Shown here piece by piece: positions 1 to 6,465 of a DNA stretch of 33,410 bases; within the stretch, counting starts at the first letter, position 1; the number at the start of each line of letters is the position of its first letter. The position numbers were made by a program, and so were the translations under genes. The stretch comes from Catenulispora sp. (GTDB taxonomy: Bacteria; Actinomycetota; Actinomycetes; Streptomycetales; Catenulisporaceae): assembly GCA_013361685.1 (NCBI GenBank), contig JABFXP010000881.1:1-33410 (forward strand), in the 5' to 3' direction. The notes under the pieces were generated by a model. That model was not told where the DNA came from. It did no database searches and saw nothing but the letters and a program-made list of their open reading frames with translations.

Positions 1-136
1 CGATTCCGATGACCGCGCCCCAGTAGAAGACGTGGTGGTCTCGCACGGGCTTGAACTTGCCGCCGCCGCGCTTGTGGGCGATGAGGGCGAGGGTGACGAC
101 GATGAGGATGCCGCCGGCCCCGAACGTGCCGAGCAT
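1..136 (-). CDS. Small membrane protein, 3' end cut by window edge
   Basis: The frame runs from an ATG at 136 off the left edge, so only about 45 residues are visible. It opens with MLGTFGAGG and then a hydrophobic stretch (ILIVVTLALIA). A basic Gly/Lys loop follows, then the start of a second hydrophobic run (VFYWGAVIGI), which suggests a two-pass membrane protein. A GGGAG ribosome site lies just upstream. It follows the 240-aa membrane protein by 17 bases and is probably cotranscribed with it. Clusters like this occur in actinobacterial plasmids and integrative elements as spread (Spd) proteins. That role is an inference from context, not from a recognised domain. Confidence 0.6.
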   Translation of the reverse strand, partial: MLGTFGAGGILIVVTLALIAHKRGGGKFKPVRDHHVFYWGAVIGI

Positions 137-153
137 GGTGGTGAACTCCCTGG

Positions 154-876
154 TCAGTGATGGGTGGTGAGGGCGAACAGCGGGGTGAGGTCGAGGACGG
201 CGAACAGGGCGGACGCCAGGGGGACGCGGGCCAGGCACAGGTAGAGAACGGCGGGGCCGCGGACCTGGGTGACTCGGACGTGGCCGCCGCCGCGGAGCTT
301 GTGGTCGAGCAGCCAGCTGAGGATGACGGCGCCGACACCGACGGGCAGGGGCACGTGGGTGAGGACTTGGGGCAGGTGCATGAGGTAGCCGGCCGCAGCG
401 GACGCGGCGGTGAGGATGCACCAGCGGCGGAACCGCTTGCGGCGCTCGGCGTCGACCTGGTGCCAGAGGGCTGAGGCCTTCTGGCGTCGGGTGATGGCTT
501 CGCGGCGGTGGCGGGCCTTACGCTCGTCCTCAGACTCGCCCTTGGCCTTGTACGCGGCCTCGCGTTCTTCCCTCAGGCGTTCCGCGCGCTCGTCGGGGGT
601 CTCGGTGAGGATCGTGCTGACGCGGTCGCCCAGTCGCTTGGCCATGGCGTCGGCGAACTCGGACACCCAGATGCGGGTGGCGGTGTCGGTCTCCCCCGCA
701 GCCTCGGTGTCGGCGTCGGGTTCGGTCTGTCCGCTGTCGGTCTTCTTGAGGTTGACCGGCTTCGGCTTGGGCTTGCTGGTGCTCGGGCTCCAGGGGCCGT
801 TCTTGCGCCACCACTCGGGTTCGGCGTCGGGCATGCCGGCGGTGGGGGGGATGGTCGGGGGCGGGGGGATGGTCAC
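154..876 (-). CDS. SpdB-like membrane protein, 240 aa
   Basis: The N-terminal half is hydrophilic: Pro-rich, then acidic, then a strongly charged Arg/Glu helix (DERAERLREEREAAYK) likely to be coiled coil. The C-terminal third holds about three hydrophobic segments (WCILTAASAAAGYL, VGVGAVILSWLL, LASALFAVLDLTPLFAL). The start chosen is GTG at 876 because it overlaps the stop of the 33-aa gene upstream (GTGA). The ORF track start at 885 is a GTG three codons earlier. The architecture resembles the SpdB/transfer-associated membrane proteins of Streptomyces plasmids and integrative elements. I do not recognise a named domain, and a role in conjugation or spread would be odd in a phage and is unproven. 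Confidence 0.65.
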   Translation of the reverse strand: MTIPPPPTIPPTAGMPDAEPEWWRKNGPWSPSTSKPKPKPVNLKKTDSGQTEPDADTEAAGETDTATRIWVSEFADAMAKRLGDRVSTILTETPDERAERLREEREAAYKAKGESEDERKARHRREAITRRQKASALWHQVDAERRKRFRRWCILTAASAAAGYLMHLPQVLTHVPLPVGVGAVILSWLLDHKLRGGGHVRVTQVRGPAVLYLCLARVPLASALFAVLDLTPLFALTTHH

Positions 877-974
877 CGGTTCCACCCCCGGCGGACCAGC
901 AGGCGGATGCCGTACCAGGTCATCAGGACCGCGTCTCCCAGGAGTAGGAGGAAGCAGACCAGGTTGCCGATCAT
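873..974 (-). CDS. 33-aa single-pass membrane peptide
   Basis: This short ORF starts at ATG 974 with a GGAG site seven bases upstream. It encodes MIGNLVCFLLLLGDAVLM followed by a Trp/Tyr interface and an Arg-rich tail (RLLVRRGW), a typical single transmembrane helix with a positive-inside end. Its stop overlaps the GTG of the next gene, which supports it as a real translated unit. The longer 72-aa ORF in the track includes an unlikely Pro-rich leader. Function is unknown. It sits inside the membrane-protein cluster. Confidence 0.55.
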   Translation of the reverse strand: MIGNLVCFLLLLGDAVLMTWYGIRLLVRRGWNR

Positions 975-999
975 GTGTTTCTCCAGGTCAGGGTCGGGG

Positions 1000-1173
1000 T
1001 CAGGAGGAGCGCCACCAGGCGCGCGGGGGCGGGTCGGCTTCGACGGCGGTCCGCCGGCGGGTCTTGGCGTCGGTGTTGGCGTGGCCTGCACGGTCTGCGT
1101 CGCGGACGGCTTTGGCGCGGCGCTGTTGGCCGGTGGCGGGGGCGGTGGACGTGAGCTTGGACCAGAGGCCCAT
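1000..1173 (-). CDS. 57-aa basic hypothetical protein
   Basis: Starts MGLWSKLTST at ATG 1173; a second ATG at 1179 is in frame. GGAG sits six bases before the chosen start and directly against the upstream ATG, so 1173 is preferred. The product is rich in Arg, Lys and Ala, has no Cys and no membrane segment, and ends in PRAWWRSS. It lies between DUF2637 and the 33-aa membrane peptide on the same strand and is probably cotranscribed. No family recognised. Bases 1174-1258, between it and the DUF2637 stop, hold no convincing gene. Confidence 0.5.
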   Translation of the reverse strand: MGLWSKLTSTAPATGQQRRAKAVRDADRAGHANTDAKTRRRTAVEADPPPRAWWRSS

Positions 1174-1258
1174 GGTCATCTCCAGGTCGGGATGGCGAGC
1201 TTGGGGGCGTTGAGGGCGCGGGCCGGCGGGGCGGTGCTCGGGCGCGCGGTGGTGTCCT

Positions 1259-2332
1259 TCAGGCGTAGCCGCCGTTGCCGTGGCGGCGCTCGTACTCGGC
1301 GCGCTGCTGCTCGGTCTGGGCCGTGGCCTCGGCGGCCTTCTTCTTGGCCTTGGAGATGCGGTGCCGGATGTAGGCGGTGTCGACAGGGCGGCCGTGCTTC
1401 GCGAGGGCGGTGGCGATGGTCTCGGCGGGGGTGTCGAGGCCGCCGAGGTGGTGGGCCATGGTGGTGATCGCGTCAGCCTTCGAAAGGCCGGTGATCTGCG
1501 GCGCATTCGGTGCGCATTCGCCGCGCATCTTGGCGCCGATGGCGGGCGTCGGGGCGGCCGTGGGCTGCGGGACGCGGTCGAGCTTGACGGTGGGGACGGC
1601 GGCTTCGCTGAGGATGAGCGCGACGTCGAGGGTGGAGACGGTGATGCCGTAGGTGGCGAGCATCTCGGCGAGTTCGGCGTGGCTCTTGTCGGGGTGGCTG
1701 CTGGCGGCGATCTCGACGGCGTCGGCGGGGTCCATGCGGCTGAACTTCTCGCGCATCAGGGCGCGGTGGTCCTTGCGCTCGACGGCTGATGCGGGCGGAT
1801 GCGGCACGGATGCGCCGCTGGTCACGTGGGCAACGGCACGCTCGCGAAGGTTGGTGATGGCCTCATTGCGGGCGAGGGCCCAGCCGAGGGCTCCGTAGGC
1901 GGGGAGGCGCATCGGGGTCTCGCCGCGCTCGTCCCGGGCGACGGCTCGCTCGGAGGCCCAGGCGAGGGCGGAGACGAGGAGAAGGCCGACGGCCGGTGAG
2001 GCGTAGAGGACTTCGGCGGGGCGGCCGCCGCCGGTGAACCGGGCGTGGACGAGGTTGAGGTAGATGCTGATGCCGGCCATGCCGAGGGTGGCGAGGACGG
2101 GGCCGGCGGCGGAGCGGGCGGCCCGGACGGCCTCGGAGGCCATGCGGAGGCACATGTAGGCGACGCCGTCGAAGACGAGGCCGGCGACGACGGCGAGGAG
2201 TGCGGGGACGTCGTAGTGGCGGGCGACGACGTAGAGGGACCAGCCGGCCATGCAGGCGGCGGCGGTGCGGACGAGGGTCATGGCTGCGCCCCAGCCTGTG
2301 GGGCCGGTTGTGGTGGGCGGGGTGGTGGTCAT
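1259..2332 (-). CDS. DUF2637-type membrane protein, 357 aa
   Basis: The N-terminal 130 residues carry about four membrane segments (WGAAMTLVRTAAACMAGWSL, VPALLAVVAGLVFDGVAYM, LATLGMAGISIYLNLVHA, VGLLLVSALAWASE), including the GISIYLNLVHA block typical of DUF2637. The cytoplasmic part has a basic HTH-like region near the C-terminus (TAYIRHRISKAKKKAAE), so the protein may be a membrane-tethered DNA binder. The start chosen is ATG 2332 (MTTTPPTTTG), with CCGGAG upstream. The track start at 2542 would add a Pro/Arg-rich leader and run through a terminator. DUF2637 proteins are common in Streptomyces plasmids, ICEs and phages, and their biochemical role is not established. Confidence 0.75.
   Translation of the reverse strand: MTTTPPTTTGPTGWGAAMTLVRTAAACMAGWSLYVVARHYDVPALLAVVAGLVFDGVAYMCLRMASEAVRAARSAAGPVLATLGMAGISIYLNLVHARFTGGGRPAEVLYASPAVGLLLVSALAWASERAVARDERGETPMRLPAYGALGWALARNEAITNLRERAVAHVTSGASVPHPPASAVERKDHRALMREKFSRMDPADAVEIAASSHPDKSHAELAEMLATYGITVSTLDVALILSEAAVPTVKLDRVPQPTAAPTPAIGAKMRGECAPNAPQITGLSKADAITTMAHHLGGLDTPAETIATALAKHGRPVDTAYIRHRISKAKKKAAEATAQTEQQRAEYERRHGNGGYA
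1502..1528. repeat. GATGCGC-type tandem array 1, inside the DUF2637 gene
   Basis: Three CGCAT cores begin at 1502, 1513 and 1524, exactly 11 bp apart. On the minus strand they read as ATGCGC units ending in ATGCGCCGCAG. The same ending and unit order recur in the array at 3855-3882. Coding constraint alone could produce one such run, so this is supported mainly by its match to the non-coding array. Confidence 0.45.
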
Positions 2333-2370
2333 GGTGGTGTGCTCCGGGGAAGCGGGGCGGGTGGTGGGCG

Positions 2371-2406
2371 GGCTCGGCGGCCGGGAATGGTCACGGCCGC
2401 CGAGCC
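2371..2406 (-). terminator. Intercistronic hairpin upstream of DUF2637
   Basis: A perfect 12-bp inverted repeat (GGCTCGGCGGCC / GGCCGCCGAGCC) with a 12-base loop lies in the 88-base gap between two same-strand genes. There is no clear U-run. It could terminate or attenuate transcription, or protect an mRNA end. Confidence 0.6.
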
Positions 2407-2420
2407 GGGAAGTCGGGCGG

Positions 2421-2957
2421 TTAGAGAAGTTCGGCGGGCGGGCGCACGGTGACCATGTGCGGGGCTGGCCGGGGTGCGGGCAGTTCACGCGGCGGCGCGG
2501 GGGCCAGCTGCCGCCGGCTGTAGTGCACTGCGGGTGCCGCATGCGGCTCGTCGACAGCCTCCAGGCCGGCCGCGGTCACCTCGACGGCCTTGTCGTACGG
2601 GGCGCCGTCGATGTGGACCATGTACTTGTTGCCCCAGTGCCGGGACGGGAGGCCAACGACGGTGCCGACCTGCCCGGTGGAGGTGACGCGCACTCGGGTC
2701 TGGGTGTGATGGACGATCGGCGCCTCACCACGCTCGGCGAAGGCCCGGACGAGGCCGTCCCGGAGCCGCTGCGTGAAGGCGTCGCCCTGTTCGGCGTGCT
2801 CCTGGCAGAGGTTGAGGAGCCTCTCGCGGCTCGTGCCCCGGCTGATCCAGCGGGTCGTGGTGGCGTCGGCAGTGCAGGGGATCATGTCGTCGAGGTCCTC
2901 GCCGCCACCGGGACGGGGCTTGTACGTGAGGGCGACGCTCTCGCAGCGCGGGGTCAC
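2421..2957 (-). CDS. Hypothetical phage protein, up to 178 aa
   Basis: The listed start is GTG 2957 (VTPRCESVAL), with no strong ribosome site. An alternative is ATG 2885 (MIPCTADATT), preceded by GAGGAC. The middle (residues about 95-140) resembles a small beta-barrel: VRVTSTGQVGTVVGLPSRHWGNKYMVHIDG. This recalls KOW/SH3-like folds that bind nucleic acid or protein. The C-terminus is Pro-rich and disordered. It follows the 123-aa gene by 30 bases on the same transcript. No named family is recognised, and the SH3-like reading is an inference from pattern only. Confidence 0.6.
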   Translation of the reverse strand: MTPRCESVALTYKPRPGGGEDLDDMIPCTADATTTRWISRGTSRERLLNLCQEHAEQGDAFTQRLRDGLVRAFAERGEAPIVHHTQTRVRVTSTGQVGTVVGLPSRHWGNKYMVHIDGAPYDKAVEVTAAGLEAVDEPHAAPAVHYSRRQLAPAPPRELPAPRPAPHMVTVRPPAELL

Positions 2958-2987
2958 GGTGTGCAGCGGGGAAGCGGCGAAGTTGGT

Positions 2988-3359
2988 CTATGCGGCCTCC
3001 GTGAACGAGGCCTGCGAGATCAGGCTGGCGGTGGCCTTGTAGGTGCGGAGGCCGGTGATCAGCGCGGGGTCGGTCGGGGAGTAGACGAAGACGTGGATCC
3101 ATCGGCCGGTGGTGCGGTGCCGGACCCAGGCGCGGGGCGCGTCCTGTCCGTTGTGGGCGGCGCGGTAGGCCTTGGCGACGTGCCGGCCGTACCAGGACTG
3201 CTGTCCGTCGGGGAGCTGGATGCCGAAGCGGTCGAGCATGTCGCCGGTGCGGATCGCGCCGTGCAGGTCGCCGTTGAGGGTGGCGTGCCGGATGTCCTCG
3301 CCGAGGCTGCGGACGGTGGTGATGATGCGGCGGATGAGCTTGCGGGCCTTGGCGGTCAT
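2988..3359 (-). CDS. 123-aa hypothetical, first gene of a minus-strand block
   Basis: The start is ATG 3359 (MTAKARKLIRR), with a near-perfect GGGGAGGAA site seven to eight bases upstream. The longer track ORF starting at 3431 would begin upstream of the predicted transcription start. The product is basic at the N-terminus with an amphipathic helix. It has a central WYGRHVAKAYRAAH segment and a C-terminal beta-rich part (RWIHVFVY). No Cys clusters or membrane helices. It is the first gene downstream of the operator-rich promoter at 3403-3461, so its block (leftwards to the window edge) is likely controlled there. Function unknown. Confidence 0.65.
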   Translation of the reverse strand: MTAKARKLIRRIITTVRSLGEDIRHATLNGDLHGAIRTGDMLDRFGIQLPDGQQSWYGRHVAKAYRAAHNGQDAPRAWVRHRTTGRWIHVFVYSPTDPALITGLRTYKATASLISQASFTEAA

Positions 3360-3402
3360 CGAGTTCCTCCCCTTGGGGTGGCGGCTGCTGCCTTCATCAC
3401 CC

Positions 3403-3461
3403 ATACTTGCATCATGAGGTTGCAACGTCAAGATGCATCATTGAGATGCAAGAGGCGCATC
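3403..3461. promoter_or_regulatory. Divergent promoter with repeated GATGCA operator boxes
   Basis: On the minus strand, TTGACG (3431-3426) and AAGTAT (3408-3403) are separated by 17 bases, a good sigma-70-type promoter for the 123-aa gene. The boxes CTTGCATC (3406-3413), GATGCATC (3432-3439, a perfect palindrome), GATGCAAG (3445-3452, inverted to the first) and GGCGCATC (3454-3461) overlap or flank it. The layout suggests cooperative binding by the divergently encoded 95-aa regulator. The plus-strand promoter is weaker; TTGAGA at 3441 is a possible -35. Confidence 0.7.
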
Positions 3462-3497
3462 TATCAGGGCCGCACCCGGCCGTGGCATCATCGGGGC

Positions 3498-3785
3498 ATG
3501 ACCAGCACCGAGAGAGCGCAGCAGGCAGCGCGCGACCAGCTCGCCGAACTCAGTGCTGCCTACACCGAAGCCGAAGCCAAACTCGACGCCGCCCGCGAGG
3601 CGCTCAACGACGGCATCGTCGCCGTACTCAAGGCCCGCACCCTCGGGCCGTCAGAGGTGACGCGCATCGTCCCGTACGAGCGGCAGCACGTCGGCCGGAT
3701 CGCCAAGGCCGGCGGCGTCCCGCCACTGCGCGAGCGCACCGTCGTCAGCGCCAAGACCACTGCCCCCGAGCCGCCTTCGGCTTGA
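3498..3785 (+). CDS. 95-aa helix-turn-helix regulator, antisense to the early operon
   Basis: ATG 3498 begins MTSTERAQQA. Residues about 8-42 form a charged coiled coil (YTEAEAKLDAAREALNDG), probably for dimerisation. Residues about 50-75 (LGPSEVTRIVPYERQHVGRIA) look like a compact HTH in which the YERQH helix would be the recognition helix. The C-terminus is disordered. The ribosome site is weak. It stands alone on the plus strand, divergent from the 123-aa gene across an operator-rich gap, and ends at a strong terminator. It is probably a repressor of the minus-strand promoter and of itself. Similar short HTH genes are common in Streptomyces mobile elements, but no named family is assigned. 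Confidence 0.75.
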   Translation: MTSTERAQQAARDQLAELSAAYTEAEAKLDAAREALNDGIVAVLKARTLGPSEVTRIVPYERQHVGRIAKAGGVPPLRERTVVSAKTTAPEPPSA

Positions 3786-3882
3786 CGCATCGCCACGCAT
3801 CACGGCCCCACCCGACCTTCCGGGTGGGGCCGTTGCTATGCCGTTGACCTGCGGCGCATCCGCCGCGCATCCCAGCGCATCC
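3785..3882. repeat. GATGCGC-type tandem array 2
   Basis: Two ACGCATC units (3785-3791, 3795-3801) lie 10 bp apart at the 3' end of the 95-aa regulator gene. Three CGCATCC units follow (3855-3861, 3866-3872, 3876-3882), 11 and 10 bp apart. The array is split by a terminator hairpin. Helical spacing and tandem orientation suggest protein binding. The unit matches boxes in the promoter at 3403-3461 and the array at 1502-1528. Confidence 0.6.
3803..3832 (+). terminator. Terminator of the 95-aa regulator gene
   Basis: A perfect 12-bp inverted repeat (CGGCCCCACCCG / CGGGTGGGGCCG) with a 6-base loop, 17 bases past the stop and followed by TTGCTATG. It separates the plus-strand gene from the converging minus-strand gene ending at 3911 and may act in both directions. 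Confidence 0.8.
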
Positions 3883-3910
3883 GCTGGTTGGCCCGGCGAT
3901 CGTTGGCAGC

Positions 3911-4549
3911 TCAGGCCGCGGCCAGTTCGGCGAGGGTGCGTTCGGCACGGTCGTTGTACTCGTCCTGGCTGCGGACGGCCTGGCAGTCCTCGTTGCTGCA
4001 CTCGCGCATCCCGTCCGGGCGGACGGTGACGGTGAGGTGCTGGCAGGTGGGGCAGACCTGCCGGCGCTGGACGGTGGACGCTATGGGCATGCCGGTGGCG
4101 CGGTTGAGGTGGCCGTGGAGCCGGCCGATCTCGTCGGCCATGTCCCGGGCGTACGCGCGGCCAGCGGCGAACTCGAGGTGGAACAGCAGCAGCTTCACGG
4201 CGACGGAGACGGTGCGCTCCCAGTCGTGGCCAGCCGGGCGGACCCAGGCGGTCCAGTCGTTGGCGGCCTGCCGGTCCTCGAGGACAGTCCGGGCCCAGGT
4301 GACGAGCAGGTCGAGGCCGGGGGTCTGGTCCTGGTCGCCGTGCTGGTCGTGGACGGTGTCGGTGGCGGTGGGGCCGACGAGGGAGAGCACGTCGACCCGG
4401 CAGGGGAGGGGGGCGGTGCGGGTGGCGCCGGAGACGCGGGCCCCACGCCGGCCGGAGCCGGGTTGGAGGGCGAGGTGGGCGAGGGTGATGAGCTCGGGGA
4501 GCTGGCCGAGCTGGGTGCGGAGGCGGTCGACGATCGGGGCGGGAAGCAT
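3911..4549 (-). CDS. 212-aa protein with C-terminal zinc-ribbon-like Cys pairs
   Basis: The start is ATG 4549 (MLPAPIVDRL), with AGGAGA upstream; the track ORF extends into an upstream gene. The body is helical, with a conserved-looking DWTAWVRPAGHDWERTVSV segment. Two Cys pairs near the C-terminus (CPTC, then CSNEDC about 20 residues later) would form a zinc ribbon. Proteins of this layout recur in actinophage early regions as hypothetical proteins, and zinc and nucleic-acid binding are inferred. It is the last gene of the block that begins at 7188. Confidence 0.65.
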   Translation of the reverse strand: MLPAPIVDRLRTQLGQLPELITLAHLALQPGSGRRGARVSGATRTAPLPCRVDVLSLVGPTATDTVHDQHGDQDQTPGLDLLVTWARTVLEDRQAANDWTAWVRPAGHDWERTVSVAVKLLLFHLEFAAGRAYARDMADEIGRLHGHLNRATGMPIASTVQRRQVCPTCQHLTVTVRPDGMRECSNEDCQAVRSQDEYNDRAERTLAELAAA

Positions 4550-4584
4550 CACGGTCTCCTGGTGCGCTGTTCGGGGCGGGCTGT

Positions 4585-4731
4585 TCAGCGGGTGGGCTGG
4601 TAGTCGGCGAGGTCGCTGATGACGTTGTGGATGGGGCGGGGCGGCGGGAGGGGTTCCCACTGGTCGGGGTCGAGGTCGTCGAGCAGGGTCTGCTCCTCCC
4701 AGCCGTCCCACTCGTCGTCGGGGCAGGTCAC
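4585..4731 (-). CDS. 48-aa acidic small protein
   Basis: GTG 4731 overlaps the TGA of the upstream 170-aa gene (GTGA), which argues for translational coupling. The product is strongly acidic and Trp-containing (CPDDEWDGWEEQTLLDDLDPDQWE), with a Pro-rich middle and no membrane segment. Its charge pattern resembles DNA-mimic or inhibitor peptides seen in phage early regions, but that is only an analogy. The 78-aa track ORF includes out-of-context upstream sequence. Confidence 0.55.
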   Translation of the reverse strand: MTCPDDEWDGWEEQTLLDDLDPDQWEPLPPPRPIHNVISDLADYQPTR

Positions 4732-5240
4732 GGTCGGTCCTCGGGCGCCCCGTCGAGGGCGCGGATGGTGGGGCAGGGCCACCAGGTGGCGTATTCGTCG
4801 GGGGTGCCGCAGGTGCTGCACGCCAGGCCGACCCGTTCCTCTCGGCGCCTGTAGTCGACGCCGTCGACGGGCTGGTGCAGCTCCCGGACGGCGGCGATGC
4901 GGGTCTCGGCCTGCTCGGCGCGGGTCAGCGCGGCGTGGGCCATTGCGCCGAGGTCGTCACAGCCTCGTTTGGCTGCGGCAAGGATGCGGTCGGCGCGCGC
5001 GGCCTGGCGGCGGGCTTCGAGGATCGTGGACTGGTGGGCGGCCCAGGTGTACGTGTACTTCGCGATGGCTGTGACCGCCGTGCCGTGCCAGAGGTCCGCC
5101 TCCTGACGGGCACTGTCGCGTTCCTCGATCAGCTCGGCGACGCGGCGCCGGAGCTTGCCGAGCTCGTCCTCGGCGGCGCGCACCTCGGCGGCCGCCCGGT
5201 CGCGCTGCTTGATGAGGTCTTGGGTGTAGGCGCTGGTCAT
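4728..5240 (-). CDS. 170-aa coiled-coil protein
   Basis: ATG 5240 (MTSAYTQDLIKQ) has CAGGAG upstream and overlaps the stop of the LuxR-type gene (ATGA). Residues about 8-50 are a long charged coiled coil (AEDELGKLRRRVAELIEERDSARQ is the core). A Trp/Tyr-containing segment and a second helix follow. Near the C-terminus, CSTCGTPDEYATWWPC gives three Cys and paired Trp. No enzyme motif is visible. It is likely a structural or regulatory early protein of unknown function. Confidence 0.65.
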   Translation of the reverse strand: MTSAYTQDLIKQRDRAAAEVRAAEDELGKLRRRVAELIEERDSARQEADLWHGTAVTAIAKYTYTWAAHQSTILEARRQAARADRILAAAKRGCDDLGAMAHAALTRAEQAETRIAAVRELHQPVDGVDYRRREERVGLACSTCGTPDEYATWWPCPTIRALDGAPEDRP

Positions 5241-5542
5241 GCTGCACTCCTGGGTTGGCCGAGGATGGTGTGGAGCTGCCGGACGAGGGCTTGTGCCGCG
5301 GCGAGCCGGTCGGTGCCGTTGGCAAGGCCGAGTTGGCCGGTGCGGTAGGCGAGGACGACGGTGTGGGTGCGGTCGCGGGCGCCGAGCTTGTTCCGGGCGC
5401 TGGTGACGCGGTGGAGCACGGCCTCGCGGCCGATGTGGAGGCGCTTGGCGATCTGGTTGGTGGTGTAGCCCTCGGCGGCGAGTTCGAGGACGGCGATCTC
5501 GGCGGCGGTCAGGGGCGCTCCGGGCGGTCCGATACGGCTCAT
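5237..5542 (-). CDS. Solo LuxR-type (GerE-like) helix-turn-helix protein, 101 aa
   Basis: The start is ATG 5542 (MSRIGPPG), overlapping the upstream stop (ATGA), with GGGAG eight bases away. Residues about 10-65 are a GerE/LuxR C-terminal HTH: LTAAEIAVLELAAEGYTTNQ, then IAKRLHIGREAV and HRVTSARNKLGARDRT. There is no receiver or autoinducer domain, so it is a stand-alone DNA-binding unit. The remaining 30 residues are a short helix that may dimerise. Phage-borne solo LuxR-type proteins are known in actinophages, and targets cannot be told from sequence. Confidence 0.8.
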   Translation of the reverse strand: MSRIGPPGAPLTAAEIAVLELAAEGYTTNQIAKRLHIGREAVLHRVTSARNKLGARDRTHTVVLAYRTGQLGLANGTDRLAAAQALVRQLHTILGQPRSAA

Positions 5543-5826
5543 CTCTGGCGCTCCCATTGCTGTTCGAGCCGGGCGATCTGCTGGTTGACGTAGTGGTCGG
5601 TGATGGGCGGCGGGACGTAGATGCGGACGTGTGCGCTGGCGGGGTGGTGGGTGATGCGGTGGAGCCACCAGAGGCCGAGGAGGGCGGCGGGCCCGCAGGT
5701 GGCGAGGACGGTCCAGGCGGTCATGGCGCGTCTCCGGGGTGTGGGCGGATGGAGTGCGAGGAGTGCTGCCCCGAGGCCGGCGCCGTAGAGGGCGCCGGCC
5801 ACGGCGAGCCAGGGGCTGACGGTCAC
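5539..5826 (-). CDS. 95-aa two-pass membrane protein
   Basis: GTG 5826 overlaps the stop of the 64-aa gene upstream (GTGA). Two hydrophobic helices (WLAVAGALYGAGLGAALLAL and AWTVLATCGPAALLGLWWL) are separated by an Arg-rich loop, and a soluble tail ends ARLEQQWERQR. It is coupled to the LuxR-type gene by an ATGA overlap. Function unknown. A membrane protein encoded just before a solo regulator could be coincidental. Confidence 0.6.
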   Translation of the reverse strand: MTVSPWLAVAGALYGAGLGAALLALHPPTPRRRAMTAWTVLATCGPAALLGLWWLHRITHHPASAHVRIYVPPPITDHYVNQQIARLEQQWERQR

Positions 5827-6017
5827 GCGCCGTCCTGGCCGAGCACCGCGCGGGCCATGTCGAGGGCGTACGGGTCGTGTTCGCCTTCGCTGTCGCCGTC
5901 GGCGGCGTCGTCGAGCCATGCGGCGAGCGGCCCGCGGAGGGCGATGTCGATGCGGTGGTCGCCTTCGCGGATGCGCTGGGCTGCGGCGGCGAGCAGGTCG
6001 GCGGGCTGGTCGGGCAC
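5823..6017 (-). CDS. 64-aa acidic hypothetical protein
   Basis: GTG 6017 has a GAGGAG site eight bases upstream. The product (MPDQPADLLAAAAQRIREGD, then an acidic DDAADGDSEGEHD stretch) is a short helical acidic protein. It starts the coupled trio with the two-pass membrane protein and the LuxR-type HTH. No family recognised. Confidence 0.55.
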   Translation of the reverse strand: MPDQPADLLAAAAQRIREGDHRIDIALRGPLAAWLDDAADGDSEGEHDPYALDMARAVLGQDGA

Positions 6018-6039
6018 GGTGTGCTCCTCGGGGGTTGGG

Positions 6040-6061
6040 GCCGCCCGCGGTCACGGGCGGC
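6040..6061 (-). terminator. Intercistronic hairpin
   Basis: GCCGCCCG / CGGGCGGC, 8-bp arms with a 6-base loop, in the 60-base gap between two minus-strand genes. No U-run, so it may be an attenuator or processing site rather than a full terminator. Confidence 0.5.
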
Positions 6062-6077
6062 GTTGACGGGCGGCGGG

Positions 6078-6410
6078 TCAGCTGGTCGTGGCGCGGGCGG
6101 CGTCGTCGAGGGCGGTGGCGGCGTGCCGGAGGGTGTCGAGATCGAGGCGACGCCCGGCGGCGACCTTGTCGGCGGTGGAGCGGAGGAGGGTGGCGGCGGC
6201 CTGGGCGGCAATGCGGAGCCGGTCGATCTCGGCGTCGCGGCGGTCGAGTTCGGGCTGGACGACAGCCATTACGCCTGCTTCGCGCAGCACGGCGTTGCGG
6301 TAGGAGTCGATGGCGCGACGGAGGCGCGCTTCCTTGTCCGTAGCGGATCGCTCCCTGGCGATGGCGACAATTCGCTCTTCCGCTTCGATCCGGTCGAAGG
6401 TCGAAGTCAA
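6078..6410 (-). CDS. 110-aa coiled-coil hypothetical protein
   Basis: The likely start is TTG 6410 (encoding LTSTFDRIEAEE), because GGAGGA lies five bases upstream and no ATG or GTG is placed better. The protein is helical and charged (DRIEAEERIVAIARERSATD, then RRDAEIDRLRIAAQAAATLL) and probably forms a coiled coil. No Cys or membrane segments. It follows a strong hairpin after the 240-aa Cys-rich gene. Function unknown. Confidence 0.6.
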   Translation of the reverse strand: MTSTFDRIEAEERIVAIARERSATDKEARLRRAIDSYRNAVLREAGVMAVVQPELDRRDAEIDRLRIAAQAAATLLRSTADKVAAGRRLDLDTLRHAATALDDAARATTS

Positions 6411-6429
6411 AGCGTCCTCCAGGTGTGGC

Positions 6430-6457
6430 GGGGCGGCCGGTGGGTGCCGGCCGCCCC
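6430..6457 (-). terminator. Intercistronic hairpin after the Cys-rich protein gene
   Basis: A perfect 11-bp inverted repeat (GGGGCGGCCGG / CCGGCCGCCCC) with a 6-base loop lies between the stop at 6466 and the TTG at 6410. It likely reduces read-through. Confidence 0.6.
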
Positions 6458-6465
6458 GGGGGTGG

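Noticed and set aside
1174-1258. Possible 27-codon minus-strand frame starting at CTG
   Set aside because: It needs a non-standard start, has no ribosome site and no recognisable product.
2250-3785. 511-aa plus-strand ORF
   Set aside because: Only its last 95 codons are a real gene. The rest is antisense to minus-strand genes with good ribosome sites.
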